In this document: piece by piece, positions 25,705 through 33,237 of the stretch
How the letters are laid out: each line of letters begins with the position of its first letter
How positions within the stretch are numbered: position 1 is the first letter of the stretch
Assembly (NCBI GenBank): GCA_024709225.1
Contig: JANJXC010000037.1
Coordinates: forward strand, 1 to 59,334
DNA length: 59,334 bases
Direction of reading: 5' to 3'
DNA from: Gammaproteobacteria bacterium
GTDB lineage: Bacteria; Pseudomonadota; Gammaproteobacteria; Thiohalomonadales; Thiohalomonadaceae
Notes under the pieces: generated by a model
The model's database searches: none
What the model was told of the DNA's origin: nothing
The model's input: the letters and a program-made list of their open reading frames with translations, nothing else
Made by a program: the position numbers and the translations under genes

Positions 25705-26307
25705 ATGCTGCACAAGATACGTGACGTCGCCTACCGTTACCCCTACCGCTTTTTCGCCCTGCTGGCGTTGTTCGGTGTGGCGGCCTATTACCTGGCCCAG
25801 GCTCTCGATACCGAACAACGCGACAGCCACGGCCGCACCCTGCTGATCCAGGCCGCCGAGGCCGGCGACATGGAAGCAGTGCAGCGCCTGCTGCGTCGCG
25901 GCGCCGAAGTGGATGCCTGCGACGACTGCCGCTGGACCGCCATGATGAAGGCGGCGGGCAATGGCCATACGCCGGTGGTGCGTGTGCTGCTCGATCACGG
26001 TGCCGAGGTGAATGCACAGGACAAGGGCGGCTATACGGCGCTGATGATCGCCGCCGCCAACGGTTTTGTGGACACCGTGCAATTGCTGCTCGACCACGGT
26101 GCCAGTGTCGATGTGCAGGATCAGGGCATGGGCTGGAGCGCCCTGATCTGGGCGGCCAAGGAGGGCGAGGCGGAGGTGGTGCAGCTGCTGCTGGCTGCCG
26201 GGGCGCAGCGCGAGCTGCGCGACGGCGAGGGCATGACGGCGCTGGACTGGGCCGTGCGCGAGCAGCGCACGGCAGTGATCGAACTGCTGGGTGTGCCGCT
26301 ACCGTGA
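25705..26307 (+). CDS. Membrane-anchored ankyrin-repeat protein
   Basis: A 200-residue protein with one N-terminal membrane segment at about 16-34 (FFALLALFGVAAYYLAQAL) and four to five ankyrin repeats from about residue 43 to the end (for example GRTLLIQAAEAGDMEAVQRL and GGYTALMIAAANGFVDTVQL). The repeats are presumably periplasmic and mediate protein binding; no partner can be named. Two starts are possible: ATG 25687, overlapping the cobD stop as ATGA, or ATG 25705, which has GGGGG at 25694-25698 at good spacing. The latter is chosen. It is probably cotranscribed with cobD, but a cobalamin role is not established. Confidence 0.9.
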   Translation: MLHKIRDVAYRYPYRFFALLALFGVAAYYLAQALDTEQRDSHGRTLLIQAAEAGDMEAVQRLLRRGAEVDACDDCRWTAMMKAAGNGHTPVVRVLLDHGAEVNAQDKGGYTALMIAAANGFVDTVQLLLDHGASVDVQDQGMGWSALIWAAKEGEAEVVQLLLAAGAQRELRDGEGMTALDWAVREQRTAVIELLGVPLP

Positions 26308-26381
26308 ACATGTCGCCGGACTAACGTCTGCACGTCATCGCAAAATATCGCTCCCAGCCGGAAACGGCTCTGCACTTCGTC

Positions 26382-26426
26382 GTAGGGCCGGCTTCAGCCG
26401 GCCTGGCCGGTTGAAACCGGCCCTAC
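26382..26426. repeat. Inverted REP pair (GTAGGGCCGG type)
   Basis: GTAGGGCCGGCTTCAGCCGGC, a short spacer, then GCCGGTTGAAACCGGCCCTAC: two small palindromes in opposite orientation (given here in two parts). It lies between the convergent ankyrin gene and the 26446 gene. A nearby AGCCG-GAAA-CGGCT hairpin is at 26356-26369. No T run follows either, so they are not classical terminators. Confidence 0.8.
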
Positions 26427-26445
26427 AGGGCCTCGCCCATTATTT

Positions 26446-27231
26446 CTAGGTCGGGCTCTGGCTTGCCTGCGCAGCTATCGCGCGCAGGCGGGGCACGGCG
26501 AGACCGAACTGATCGGCGTGCCGGATGGCGCGGGCCAGGCGGGCGGGGGCGGAGCGGCCCATGCACTTGTGGTGCAGATCGCCGTTGATGCCTTCCACCA
26601 TGCCGGCGATGAGTTTGTCGCGCGGCAGTTCCGCGTCGATGAGCCTGAACTGGATGTCCATCACCTCATCGGCCACCTCGCGTGCCAACGCCTGGTGACT
26701 GTTCCACAGCGCCGCGACGTCGGTGCCGGCGGGGAGGGCGAGGCCGGCGATGTTGGTGGTGAGGATGTAGACGTTCTTGCGCACCAGCTCGAAGGTCAGT
26801 TCCGCCGCGTTGTTCAGTTCCCACACCGGAATGTCCAGCGACTCCAGTGCCCGCTCGACGATCGGTGCGGCCGGGCCGTACACCGGTGACGGCACCAGCA
26901 CCTTGTAGTCGTGTCCCTTCTTCTTCTCGAACCACACCGCGATCACCGTGGGGTTGCTGATGCCATGCGGTTGCCAGTCACGCGGCAGCAGTTCGTTCTG
27001 CAGCAGGCCGAGGCGATCGCGCCAGGCTGCGGGGATGCGCGCCAGTACCGGTTGCAGATCGTTCTCGCCTACCGTGACCAGCACCAGCAGCGGCTGCGGC
27101 ACGGCGGCGGCGAGTTTCTCCATGTCCATCTGGCGGGTGACCGGGAAAATGGGATGGCCGTGCCTGAGCAGGCCGCGGCTGAACACGCCGGCCATTTCGC
27201 CGGTGCCGATGACGATGATGGGGTGGTCCAT
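26446..27231 (-). CDS. Rossmann-fold NAD(P)-binding protein, function unknown
   Basis: A 261-residue protein beginning IIVIGTGEMAGVFSRG, a dinucleotide-binding GxGxxA-like motif on a beta-alpha-beta unit, then LLVLVTVGENDL and a C-terminal all-helical part (from about residue 150) of the kind seen in two-domain dehydrogenases such as the ketopantoate reductase group. I cannot assign a substrate. It is not close to standard panE or proC: the usual catalytic motifs are not evident. ATG 27231 starts the Rossmann strand directly. Downstream is the REP pair at 26382, upstream the REP pair at 27263. Confidence 0.8.
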   Translation of the reverse strand: MDHPIIVIGTGEMAGVFSRGLLRHGHPIFPVTRQMDMEKLAAAVPQPLLVLVTVGENDLQPVLARIPAAWRDRLGLLQNELLPRDWQPHGISNPTVIAVWFEKKKGHDYKVLVPSPVYGPAAPIVERALESLDIPVWELNNAAELTFELVRKNVYILTTNIAGLALPAGTDVAALWNSHQALAREVADEVMDIQFRLIDAELPRDKLIAGMVEGINGDLHHKCMGRSAPARLARAIRHADQFGLAVPRLRAIAAQASQSPT

Positions 27232-27262
27232 GGTTTAACCCTCGTGTTGGTGCCGGTATATC

Positions 27263-27333
27263 GTAGGAGCGAATCGTATTCGCGACCGGCCGGCACAAGG
27301 CGCAACCCTATCGCGAATACGATTCGCTCCTAC
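27263..27333. repeat. Inverted REP pair (GTAGGAGCGAATCG type)
   Basis: Two copies in opposite orientation, 27263-27290 and 27310-27333, each with the palindrome CGAATCGTATTCG or its complement. It closely matches the pair at 48843-48908 and the single copy at 51261-51283. The right copy supplies the stop codon of the gene at 27330. Confidence 0.9.
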
Positions 27334-27656
27334 AGAACCTGGTTGACGACGCGCACGTCGTAGCTTAGACCCTGTGCGATTACCTGCAGCAGGCGATCGA
27401 TGTTGGGATGCTTGCCGGGATGGGTGCGGGCGTCGGCGGTGTGCTCGGCGTACAGCGCCAGTCCTTCCCGGGCGGCTGCGGCATCGATGCAGCCGTGCTT
27501 CTGCCACAGCGCGTGATAAACACGCAGTGAACCGGCCTGGCCCGGTTTGTTTTCTATGCTCACACCAGCGTTGTTGGCGCCGCGCAGCGTCAGTTCGATG
27601 CGCGCGATGCCGTCGACGGGCGGCAGGGTGGGCAGAATTTCCGCAAAGGTGGTCAT
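27330..27656 (-). CDS. DUF2322-like small protein
   Basis: A 108-residue soluble protein with the pattern I associate with DUF2322 proteins of beta- and gammaproteobacteria: RIELTLRGANNAGVSIENKPG, LRVYHALWQKHGCIDA, GLALYAEHTADA and HPGKHPNIDRLL (each quoted in part). No function is known to me. The TAG stop is part of a REP copy (27310-27333), so the original C-terminus may have been altered. ATG 27656 is the only sensible start. It may form a unit with the Rossmann-fold gene 98 bases downstream. Confidence 0.8.
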   Translation of the reverse strand: MTTFAEILPTLPPVDGIARIELTLRGANNAGVSIENKPGQAGSLRVYHALWQKHGCIDAAAAREGLALYAEHTADARTHPGKHPNIDRLLQVIAQGLSYDVRVVNQVL

Positions 27657-27709
27657 GTTTTTCTCCGGCGTGGGTTGGTGCGTATTGTACGGTAGTGCGT
27701 TTGCATTGT

Positions 27710-27844
27710 GGGTCGGGCTTTAGCCCGACATCGGCGCCCAACCAGAGCAAAGGCTGTCGGCCTGATGGCTATCGGCATGTCGTGGCTTCGCCGGGGTATT
27801 GTTGTCGGGCTGAAGCCCGACCCACGGGGGCGGTGCGCACCCTA
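27710..27844. repeat. Inverted repeat pair GGTCGGGCTTTAGCCCGAC
   Basis: Palindromes at 27710-27731 and 27802-27823 in opposite orientation (TCGGGCTTTAGCCCGA and TCGGGCTGAAGCCCGA), followed by GGTGCGCACC at 27832-27841. They fill the 185-base gap between the DUF2322-like gene and the cobQ stop. The cobQ TAG (27842-27844) lies in the GTAGGGTGCGCACC end of this cluster. Confidence 0.8.
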
Positions 27845-29290
27845 CATGGCCAGCAGGGCGGCGAGGTCGAGGTGATGTTCTGCCGCGTCGGCGAGACGGT
27901 CGAGCTGCGCCTCGCGCAGTGCCGGGTAGTCGGGACTGTGGACGTCGTGCAGTCCGGCCCAGCGCAGCAGCGCATCGCAAGCGGCGGGTTCGTCGAACAG
28001 GCCGTGCAGGTAGGTGCCCATCACCTGACCATCGGCCGACAACGCACCGTCGGGGCGGCCGTCGAGCATGCAGGCCGGCCGTTGCAGGGCAGGGCCGCGG
28101 CTCATGCCGCAATGGATCTCGTAGCCGCTGACTGCCGCCGCGCTGCCGGCGAGCACGCCGCTGACGCGCCGCAATTGCTTCTCCGTTTCCAGCGTGGTTT
28201 CCACATCGAGCAGGCCGAGGCCGTCACTGCTGCCGGCCTCCCCCTCGATGCCGTGCGGGTCGTGGATGGCCCGCCCCAGCATCTGCAGGCCGCCGCAGAT
28301 GCCGAGCGCCTTGCCGCCGTAGCGCAGATGACGCCGCAGTTGTACATCCCAGTGCTGCTCGCGCAGGAAGGCGAGGTCGTCGCGCACGCTCTTGCTGCCG
28401 GGCAGAATCACGAGATCGCAGGGCGGCAGCGCCTCGCCCGGTGCCACGAAGCGCAGCTCCACCTGCGGATGCAGACGCAGGGCATCGAAGTCGGTGTGAT
28501 TGCTGATGCGCGGCAGCAGCGGGACGGCGATGCTGATCCTGACCGCCGCCGCGGCGCTCCAGTGCAGGCGCCCGCCGAGGCCGTCTTCCGCCTCCAGGTG
28601 CAGGTCGTGCAGCCAGGGCAGCACGCCGAACACCGGTTTGCCGGTCTTCTGCTCCAGCCATTCCAGACCCGGCTGCAGCAGGGCGATGTCGCCGCGAAAG
28701 CGGTTGATGATGAAGCCGCGCACGCGCGCCCGTTCGCTGTCGGAGAGCAGATCCAGGGTGCCGACGATCTGGGCGAACACGCCGCCCTTGTCGATGTCGG
28801 CCACCAGCACCACTGGACAATCAACCTGCTCGGCGAAACCCATGTTGGCGATGTCGCGCTCGCGCAGGTTGACCTCCGCCGGGCTGCCGGCACCCTCCAC
28901 CATGATTACATCGTACTGCTGTTGCAGGCGCGCATAGGATTCCAGCACCGCGGTCATGGCGCGCGGCTTGTACTGGTGGTAGGCCGCGGCATCGAGATTG
29001 GTGAGCGCACGGCCGTGGATGATCACCTGGGCGCCGGTATCGCTGTTGGGCTTGGGCAGCACCGGGTTCATGTCGGTGTGCGGCGGCAGGCCGCAGGCCT
29101 GCGCCTGCACCGCCTGGGCGCGGCCAATCTCGCCGCCGTCCACGGTGACGGCGCTGTTCAGCGCCATGTTCTGTGGCTTGAACGGCGCGACCTTCACGCC
29201 GCGCCGGTACAGCACGCGGCACAGCGCCGCCACCAGCGTGGACTTGCCGGCGTCGGAGCCGGTGCCCTGGATCATCAGTGTGCCGTTCAT
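27842..29290 (-). CDS. cobQ: Cobyric acid synthase (glutamine-hydrolysing)
   Basis: Amidates side chains b, d, e and g of adenosylcobyrinic acid a,c-diamide to give adenosylcobyric acid (also called CbiP). 482 residues, the usual size. An N-terminal P-loop-like [19 protein letters not shown] is followed by [13 protein letters not shown], the middle has [16 protein letters not shown], and the C-terminal class I glutamine amidotransferase domain has nucleophile Cys332 in [14 protein letters not shown] 29290 is chosen because the family motif starts 6 residues later; the upstream open extension is translated repeat. It is the last cob gene downstream of the riboswitch-led btuB cluster, but a 203-base repeat-filled gap makes co-transcription uncertain. 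Confidence 0.96.
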   Translation of the reverse strand: MNGTLMIQGTGSDAGKSTLVAALCRVLYRRGVKVAPFKPQNMALNSAVTVDGGEIGRAQAVQAQACGLPPHTDMNPVLPKPNSDTGAQVIIHGRALTNLDAAAYHQYKPRAMTAVLESYARLQQQYDVIMVEGAGSPAEVNLRERDIANMGFAEQVDCPVVLVADIDKGGVFAQIVGTLDLLSDSERARVRGFIINRFRGDIALLQPGLEWLEQKTGKPVFGVLPWLHDLHLEAEDGLGGRLHWSAAAAVRISIAVPLLPRISNHTDFDALRLHPQVELRFVAPGEALPPCDLVILPGSKSVRDDLAFLREQHWDVQLRRHLRYGGKALGICGGLQMLGRAIHDPHGIEGEAGSSDGLGLLDVETTLETEKQLRRVSGVLAGSAAAVSGYEIHCGMSRGPALQRPACMLDGRPDGALSADGQVMGTYLHGLFDEPAACDALLRWAGLHDVHSPDYPALREAQLDRLADAAEHHLDLAALLAM

Positions 29291-29308
29291 GGGATCAGTC
29301 GCGATGTC

Positions 29309-29336
29309 GTAGGGTGGATTAGGTGCAGTGCATCCA
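29309..29336. repeat. GTAGGGTGGATTAG-type repeat fragment
   Basis: A GTAGGGTGGATTAGG sequence with the partly complementary TGCATCC downstream, just upstream of the cobQ ATG on the opposite sense. It resembles the widespread GTAGGGTGG/CCACC palindromic repeats of proteobacteria. Confidence 0.45.
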
Positions 29337-29342
29337 GCGAGA

Positions 29343-29460
29343 TGGAGAGATACAAGATACAAGTGACAAGATACAAGGGAATGAACTCGCTGTGCTCGTG
29401 GTGTTTCCGAATTGAAACCAGGGTGCACGCCTTCCCTTGTATCTTTGCTCTTGTATCTGA
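29343..29460. repeat. TACAAGA-type heptamer-armed intergenic element
   Basis: Left arm 29343-29379 runs TACAAGA, TACAAGT, GACAAGA, TACAAGG in 7-base phase. Right arm 29431-29459 is its complement (CTTCCCTTGTATC, then CTCTTGTATCTG). The core 29380-29430 begins GAATGAACTCGCTGTGCTCG, a sequence that recurs inverted in the core at 37262-37389. The element fills the gap between btuF and cobQ. Confidence 0.88.
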
Positions 29461-29493
29461 TTTAGCGCGCCGTCTGCGGTTGGGTTCCATCCA

Positions 29494-30411
29494 TCAGCGT
29501 TGCCGTCTTGCGCGCACCTCGTCCATCTGCGCGCACAGCTGCGTCGCACCCTGCAGGATGCGCGGGCCGTGACGTTGCAGCAGGTCGGGCGGAATGAAGT
29601 ACAGATTGTCATCACGCACGGCCGGCAGCTGCTGCCAGCGGCGCCAGTCATCCAGCCATTCGGGACGCGACTCGTCCATGCCGCTGGCGACGATCATCTC
29701 CGGCGCCGCCTGCAGTACCGCCTCCTCCGACACCATCGGCGTGATCGCGTCGAGTGTGCCGAATACGTTGCGTCCGCCGCACAGGGTGATCACCTTGCCG
29801 ATGAGATGTTCATCATTGACGGTCATCAAGGGCCGGTTCCAGATTTGGTAGAACACCGCGACGGGCGCCTGCCGCGCGTAGCGCACACGCAACTCATCGA
29901 GGGTGCGGCGATAGTCGGCAGCGGCGGCACCGGCCTGCGCCGCGCTGGCGCCGAGCTGACCGAGACGCTCGATGGTCGTGGCGATGCCGTCCAGTTCGCG
30001 CGGGTCGCTGATGTACAAGGTCAGGCCGAGGCGGCGCAGCATGGCGAGCTGGGCGGGATGGTTGCCCTCGTGCCAGGCGACGACCAGGTCCGGGGCGAGG
30101 GCGGCGATGCGCTCCATGTCCAGGTTGTTGTAGCTGCCGATGCGTGGGACGGCCTGCGCCTCCGGCGGATAATCGCTGTAACTGACGGCGCCGACTAGGC
30201 GCGCACCGAGGCCGGCGGCGTAGAGGGCTTCGGTGGCATGCGGTGCGAGGCTGACGATGCGCTGTGCGGGCCGCGGCAGTGTCACGCGGTGGCCGCGGTC
30301 GTCGCTGACGGTAATCGGTGCCGCCTGTGCCGCGAGTGCGGCGGCGAACAGCAGGGCGGCAAACAGACGGCAAATGATGGTGTTGCCCGGGGCAGCCTGA
30401 CACGCGCTCAA
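29494..30411 (-). CDS. btuF: Cobalamin-binding periplasmic protein of an ABC importer
   Basis: Helical-backbone metal-receptor family protein of 305 residues that delivers cobalamin to BtuCD. The signal peptide spans about residues 10-30 (IICRLFAALLFAAALAAQAA); the motifs RIVSLAPHATEALYAAGLG and VFYQIWNRPLMTVN are characteristic of BtuF. Its start overlaps the cobO stop by four bases (ATGA), so the two are translationally coupled. The membrane and ATPase subunits (btuC, btuD) are not adjacent but lie about 12 kb away at 42162-43897. Confidence 0.93.
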   Translation of the reverse strand: MSACQAAPGNTIICRLFAALLFAAALAAQAAPITVSDDRGHRVTLPRPAQRIVSLAPHATEALYAAGLGARLVGAVSYSDYPPEAQAVPRIGSYNNLDMERIAALAPDLVVAWHEGNHPAQLAMLRRLGLTLYISDPRELDGIATTIERLGQLGASAAQAGAAAADYRRTLDELRVRYARQAPVAVFYQIWNRPLMTVNDEHLIGKVITLCGGRNVFGTLDAITPMVSEEAVLQAAPEMIVASGMDESRPEWLDDWRRWQQLPAVRDDNLYFIPPDLLQRHGPRILQGATQLCAQMDEVRARRQR

Positions 30412-31010
30412 AACTCGATCCCCGCCTGTGCCTTGATGCCGTCCTGGAAGGCGTGCTTTACCTCGTGCATCTCGGTCACCGTGTCGGCCAGCGCGATGAG
30501 TTCGTCCGGCGCGCCGCGTCCGGTGATGATCACGTGCTGCATCGGCGGACGCCGGCGCAGCGTCTCCAGCACCTCGTCCAGCGGCAGGTAGCGGTACTTC
30601 AGCACGATGTTGAGTTCGTCCAGCACCACCAGGTCGATGGCCGCATCGCGCAGCAGCGTCAGCGCCAGCTCCCAGCCGCGCCGCGCGGTGGCCTCATCCT
30701 GGGCGCGGTTCTGCGTGTCCCAGGTGAAGCCGTCGCCGGTGACATGGAACGGCACGTCGGTAAATTGCTTGAAGAACAACTCTTCGCCGGTGGCGCCGCG
30801 CCCCTTGATGAACTGCGCGATGGCGACCTTCCTGCCGTGGCCGCGGGCGCGCAGCGCCACGCCGAAGGCCGCCGAGCTCTTGCCCTTGCCGTTGCCGGTG
30901 TTGACGATGAGCACGCCGCGCTCGCCGGTGGCCTGGGCGATCCTTTCCTCCACCACGGCCTTCTTGCGCGCCATGCGTTCGCGGTGGCGCTGATCGGTAT
31001 CACGGCTCAT
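30408..31010 (-). CDS. cobO: Corrinoid adenosyltransferase, CobA/CobO/BtuR family
   Basis: Transfers the adenosyl group of ATP to Co(I) corrinoids. 200 residues; P-loop NTGNGKGKSSAAFG near residue 37, FIKGRGATGEE, LVVLDELN and ITGRGAPDELI are all family motifs. GGAG 6 bases before ATG 31010 is a good ribosome binding site and decides the start over the open upstream extension. It overlaps btuF downstream and the BtuF-like gene upstream, each by four bases. A second, unrelated PduO-type adenosyltransferase is encoded at 31974 in the same cluster. Confidence 0.96.
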   Translation of the reverse strand: MSRDTDQRHRERMARKKAVVEERIAQATGERGVLIVNTGNGKGKSSAAFGVALRARGHGRKVAIAQFIKGRGATGEELFFKQFTDVPFHVTGDGFTWDTQNRAQDEATARRGWELALTLLRDAAIDLVVLDELNIVLKYRYLPLDEVLETLRRRPPMQHVIITGRGAPDELIALADTVTEMHEVKHAFQDGIKAQAGIEF

Positions 31011-31831
31011 GGGCGGCTCCACAGCTGCTGTTGTTGTTGCAGTTCGGCCAGACCTTCCAGCAGCACCGGCGCGGGGTGGAGAAACTTTTCGCCGTCCAGA
31101 TGCACTATCTGCAGCGGAGTCTGCGGCATGATCAGGGCGCACTGCTTGCTTTGCGTGCGCTCGAACACGAACAGCAGCTCCGGTTGCAGCGTGTTGATCA
31201 GTTCATTGAGCGTGGCGATCTCCTCACCTGATTTGAGGTGGCGGATCGTCGCTGCCGTTTCGACGTTGACGAAACCGGCGTGGCGGAATAGCTCGCTGAG
31301 CCAGCGCTTCCGGCCGAAGGAGTAGGGTGTGCCTGAGCAGGCGGAGAGCAGCAGGACCTTTTTGCCATGGCCGTTTATCGCCGCGGCCTGTTCCTGCCAG
31401 GTGCGGTGAAAGGCGCTGACGCGCGGTTCGATATCGTTGATCCCTGTCGCGTGGCCGATGAGGCGCAGGTTGTCCTCGATCTGCGTCATGCTTTGGAAGC
31501 CGTCGAGGCGGAAGCCGCGCGTGCCCGGCGGCGTCGCCGCGGTGAGCCTTTCCGCCGTGGTCCACTCCGAAGTGAACAGCAGGTCCGGTGCCAGCGTGGC
31601 GATGGCGTCGGCGTCCGGGTCGAGCACGCCGCCGGTGTGCGGGCGATCGAGGCTGTCATAACGGCTGACGCCGACGATGCAGTCCTCCAGGCCGAGCCAT
31701 TGCAGGGTCCGGGTGATGTAGGGCGACTGGCTGACGATGCGCGGACAATCGGCCGCCGTCGCGGTCAGGCTGGTGAGGCCGAGCAGGAGAGCGAGCACCA
31801 GGCGGAGCGGAAGATTGCGCATCGGGTTCAT
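31007..31831 (-). CDS. Second BtuF-like substrate-binding protein
   Basis: A 274-residue secreted protein of the helical-backbone metal-receptor superfamily. The signal peptide is LPLRLVLALLLGLTSLTATA (about residues 7-26). The mature part has RIVSQSPYITRTLQWLGLED, DPDADAIATLAPDLLFTSEW and HLDGEKFLHPAPVLLEGLAE (each a family-typical block), but it lacks the WNRPLMTV block of the true BtuF at 29494. It may bind another corrinoid or a metal chelate; its location in a B12 operon supports a corrinoid. Its stop overlaps cobO by four bases. ATG 31831 or 31822 may be used. The 142-base gap to the pduO-type gene holds the small palindrome GGTGCGCGGTGCGCACC. Confidence 0.85.
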   Translation of the reverse strand: MNPMRNLPLRLVLALLLGLTSLTATAADCPRIVSQSPYITRTLQWLGLEDCIVGVSRYDSLDRPHTGGVLDPDADAIATLAPDLLFTSEWTTAERLTAATPPGTRGFRLDGFQSMTQIEDNLRLIGHATGINDIEPRVSAFHRTWQEQAAAINGHGKKVLLLSACSGTPYSFGRKRWLSELFRHAGFVNVETAATIRHLKSGEEIATLNELINTLQPELLFVFERTQSKQCALIMPQTPLQIVHLDGEKFLHPAPVLLEGLAELQQQQQLWSRP

Positions 31832-31973
31832 GTTATGTGTTGGTCGGCGTTTGGCGCGTGATGGGTAGTGTTGTGCATCTCTTTGCCATTGGTTTGGTGC
31901 GCGGTGCGCACCCTGCGATGCTGAATCCACCGGTCCAGGCAACGCAGGGCGCGGGAACGATGAATCCTCGTCC

Positions 31974-32525
31974 TCACGGCTTCGGCTTCGGTTGCCACAA
32001 CACCTCGCTGCCGTGCTCGAAGCGCGCCAGCACGCGGGCGAGGACGAACAGCAGGTCGGACAGGCGGTTGAGGTAGGCGAGGCTGTGCGGATTGACACTC
32101 GCATCTTTCGTCAGGGTATAGGTGCGGCGCTCGGCGCGGCGGCAGATGGTGCGCGCCAGATGACAGTGTGCGGTGGCCTGGCCGCCGGCCGGCAGGATGA
32201 ATTCCTTGAGCATCGGCAGGGCAGCGTTGTGGCGGTCGATATGCTGTTCCAGTGCGGTGACATCGGCGGCATCGATGATGGTGTAGCCGGGCACCGACAG
32301 TTCGCCGCCGAGGTCGAACAGGCGGTGCTGGATGTCGCCCAGCAATTCATCCATGCCCGCCGGCAGGGTCTGCGCACGCACCACGCCGAGGGCGCTGTTG
32401 AGCTCGTCCACCGTGCCGAAGGCCTCGATGCGGATGTGGTCCTTGTCGACACGGCTGCCATCACCGAGGCCGGTTGTGCCCTGATCGCCGGTGCGGGTGT
32501 AGATCTTGGAGAGGCGGTGTCCCAT
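31974..32525 (-). CDS. Corrinoid adenosyltransferase, PduO family
   Basis: ATP:cob(I)alamin adenosyltransferase of the PduO-type fold, 183 residues. Motifs: KIYTRTGDQGTTGLGDGSR at the N-terminus, AFGTVDELNSALG near 34, ILPAGGQATAHCHLARTICRRAER near 110 (quoted as the family block starting at Ile), and LNRLSDLLFVLAR near the end. PduO and CobA/CobO enzymes are unrelated in fold; PduO types often handle recycling of cofactor for dependent enzymes. It starts one base after the tonB stop, in the btuB-led cluster. Confidence 0.95.
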   Translation of the reverse strand: MGHRLSKIYTRTGDQGTTGLGDGSRVDKDHIRIEAFGTVDELNSALGVVRAQTLPAGMDELLGDIQHRLFDLGGELSVPGYTIIDAADVTALEQHIDRHNAALPMLKEFILPAGGQATAHCHLARTICRRAERRTYTLTKDASVNPHSLAYLNRLSDLLFVLARVLARFEHGSEVLWQPKPKP

Positions 32526-32526
32526 C

Positions 32527-33237
32527 TCAGCTTTCCTCCAGCCGGTAGACGACCGGCAGTTGCAGGTCGAGGGCGGCGCGCAGCCGGCCGCTGTCCAGGG
32601 CGACCCTGTGTAGCTTGCTCAGGGCGCCGAGGGCGGCGCGATCGAGCAGCGCATGGCCCGAGCTTTGCGCGATGTGGATGGCCTCGATATCGCCGTCGAC
32701 GCCGATGCGAAAACCGAGCAGCACGATGCCCTGCCAGCCGCGCCGCACGGCCTGGGACGGATACTGGAAATGGCGCGCCAGTTCCAGCCTGATGCGCGCG
32801 GTGATGGCGGCGCTGTCGTCGGACCCGGGCCGGGCGGCGGCTACGGCGGGTTGTGGCGGTGATGATAGCGGGGCGTCCGCGGGCGGGTTGGGAATTGCGT
32901 GTGTTGCGGCGGTCTCCGGCGTCGTGGCGGCGGCGCGGCGTGATGGCGGCGTCGCTTGTTTCTGCACGGCGGGTTGTTGCGGCGTTACCGTGGCACGCTG
33001 GGGTGGTCGTACCGCCGGCGCGGGTGTCGGCGGTGGCGCCACCGGCTGCGTGCGCGGCCGCGGTGCCGACAGGATGACGGCGATGTGTTGCGGGGCAGCA
33101 GCGATATCCGTTACCGGCAGCGCACGGTGCCCGCCGGCGAGCAGCAGGCCGTGCAGCAGCAGCGACAGCAGCACGCTGCCGCCCAGCACGATGTGCGGGC
33201 GGGCGTGGCGGCCGGTGCTGCTGCGGTCGTGCCTCAT
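32527..33237 (-). CDS. tonB: TonB-type energy transducer
   Basis: Links inner-membrane proton motive force to the outer-membrane receptor. 236 residues: N-terminal anchor at about 17-35 (IVLGGSVLLSLLLHGLLLAGG), a Pro/Ala-rich periplasmic spacer at about 55-140, and a C-terminal TonB domain (FQYPSQAVRRGWQGIVLLGF, then GVDGDIEAIHIAQSSGHALLD). Its ATG overlaps the btuB stop as ATGA, so it is probably dedicated to BtuB. No exbB or exbD is in the window; they must come from elsewhere. Confidence 0.93.
   Translation of the reverse strand: MRHDRSSTGRHARPHIVLGGSVLLSLLLHGLLLAGGHRALPVTDIAAAPQHIAVILSAPRPRTQPVAPPPTPAPAVRPPQRATVTPQQPAVQKQATPPSRRAAATTPETAATHAIPNPPADAPLSSPPQPAVAAARPGSDDSAAITARIRLELARHFQYPSQAVRRGWQGIVLLGFRIGVDGDIEAIHIAQSSGHALLDRAALGALSKLHRVALDSGRLRAALDLQLPVVYRLEES

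Noticed and set aside
27374-29572. 732-residue plus-strand open frame through cobQ
   Set aside because: Starts in repeat DNA and runs antisense to cobQ, whose glutamine amidotransferase motifs are intact.
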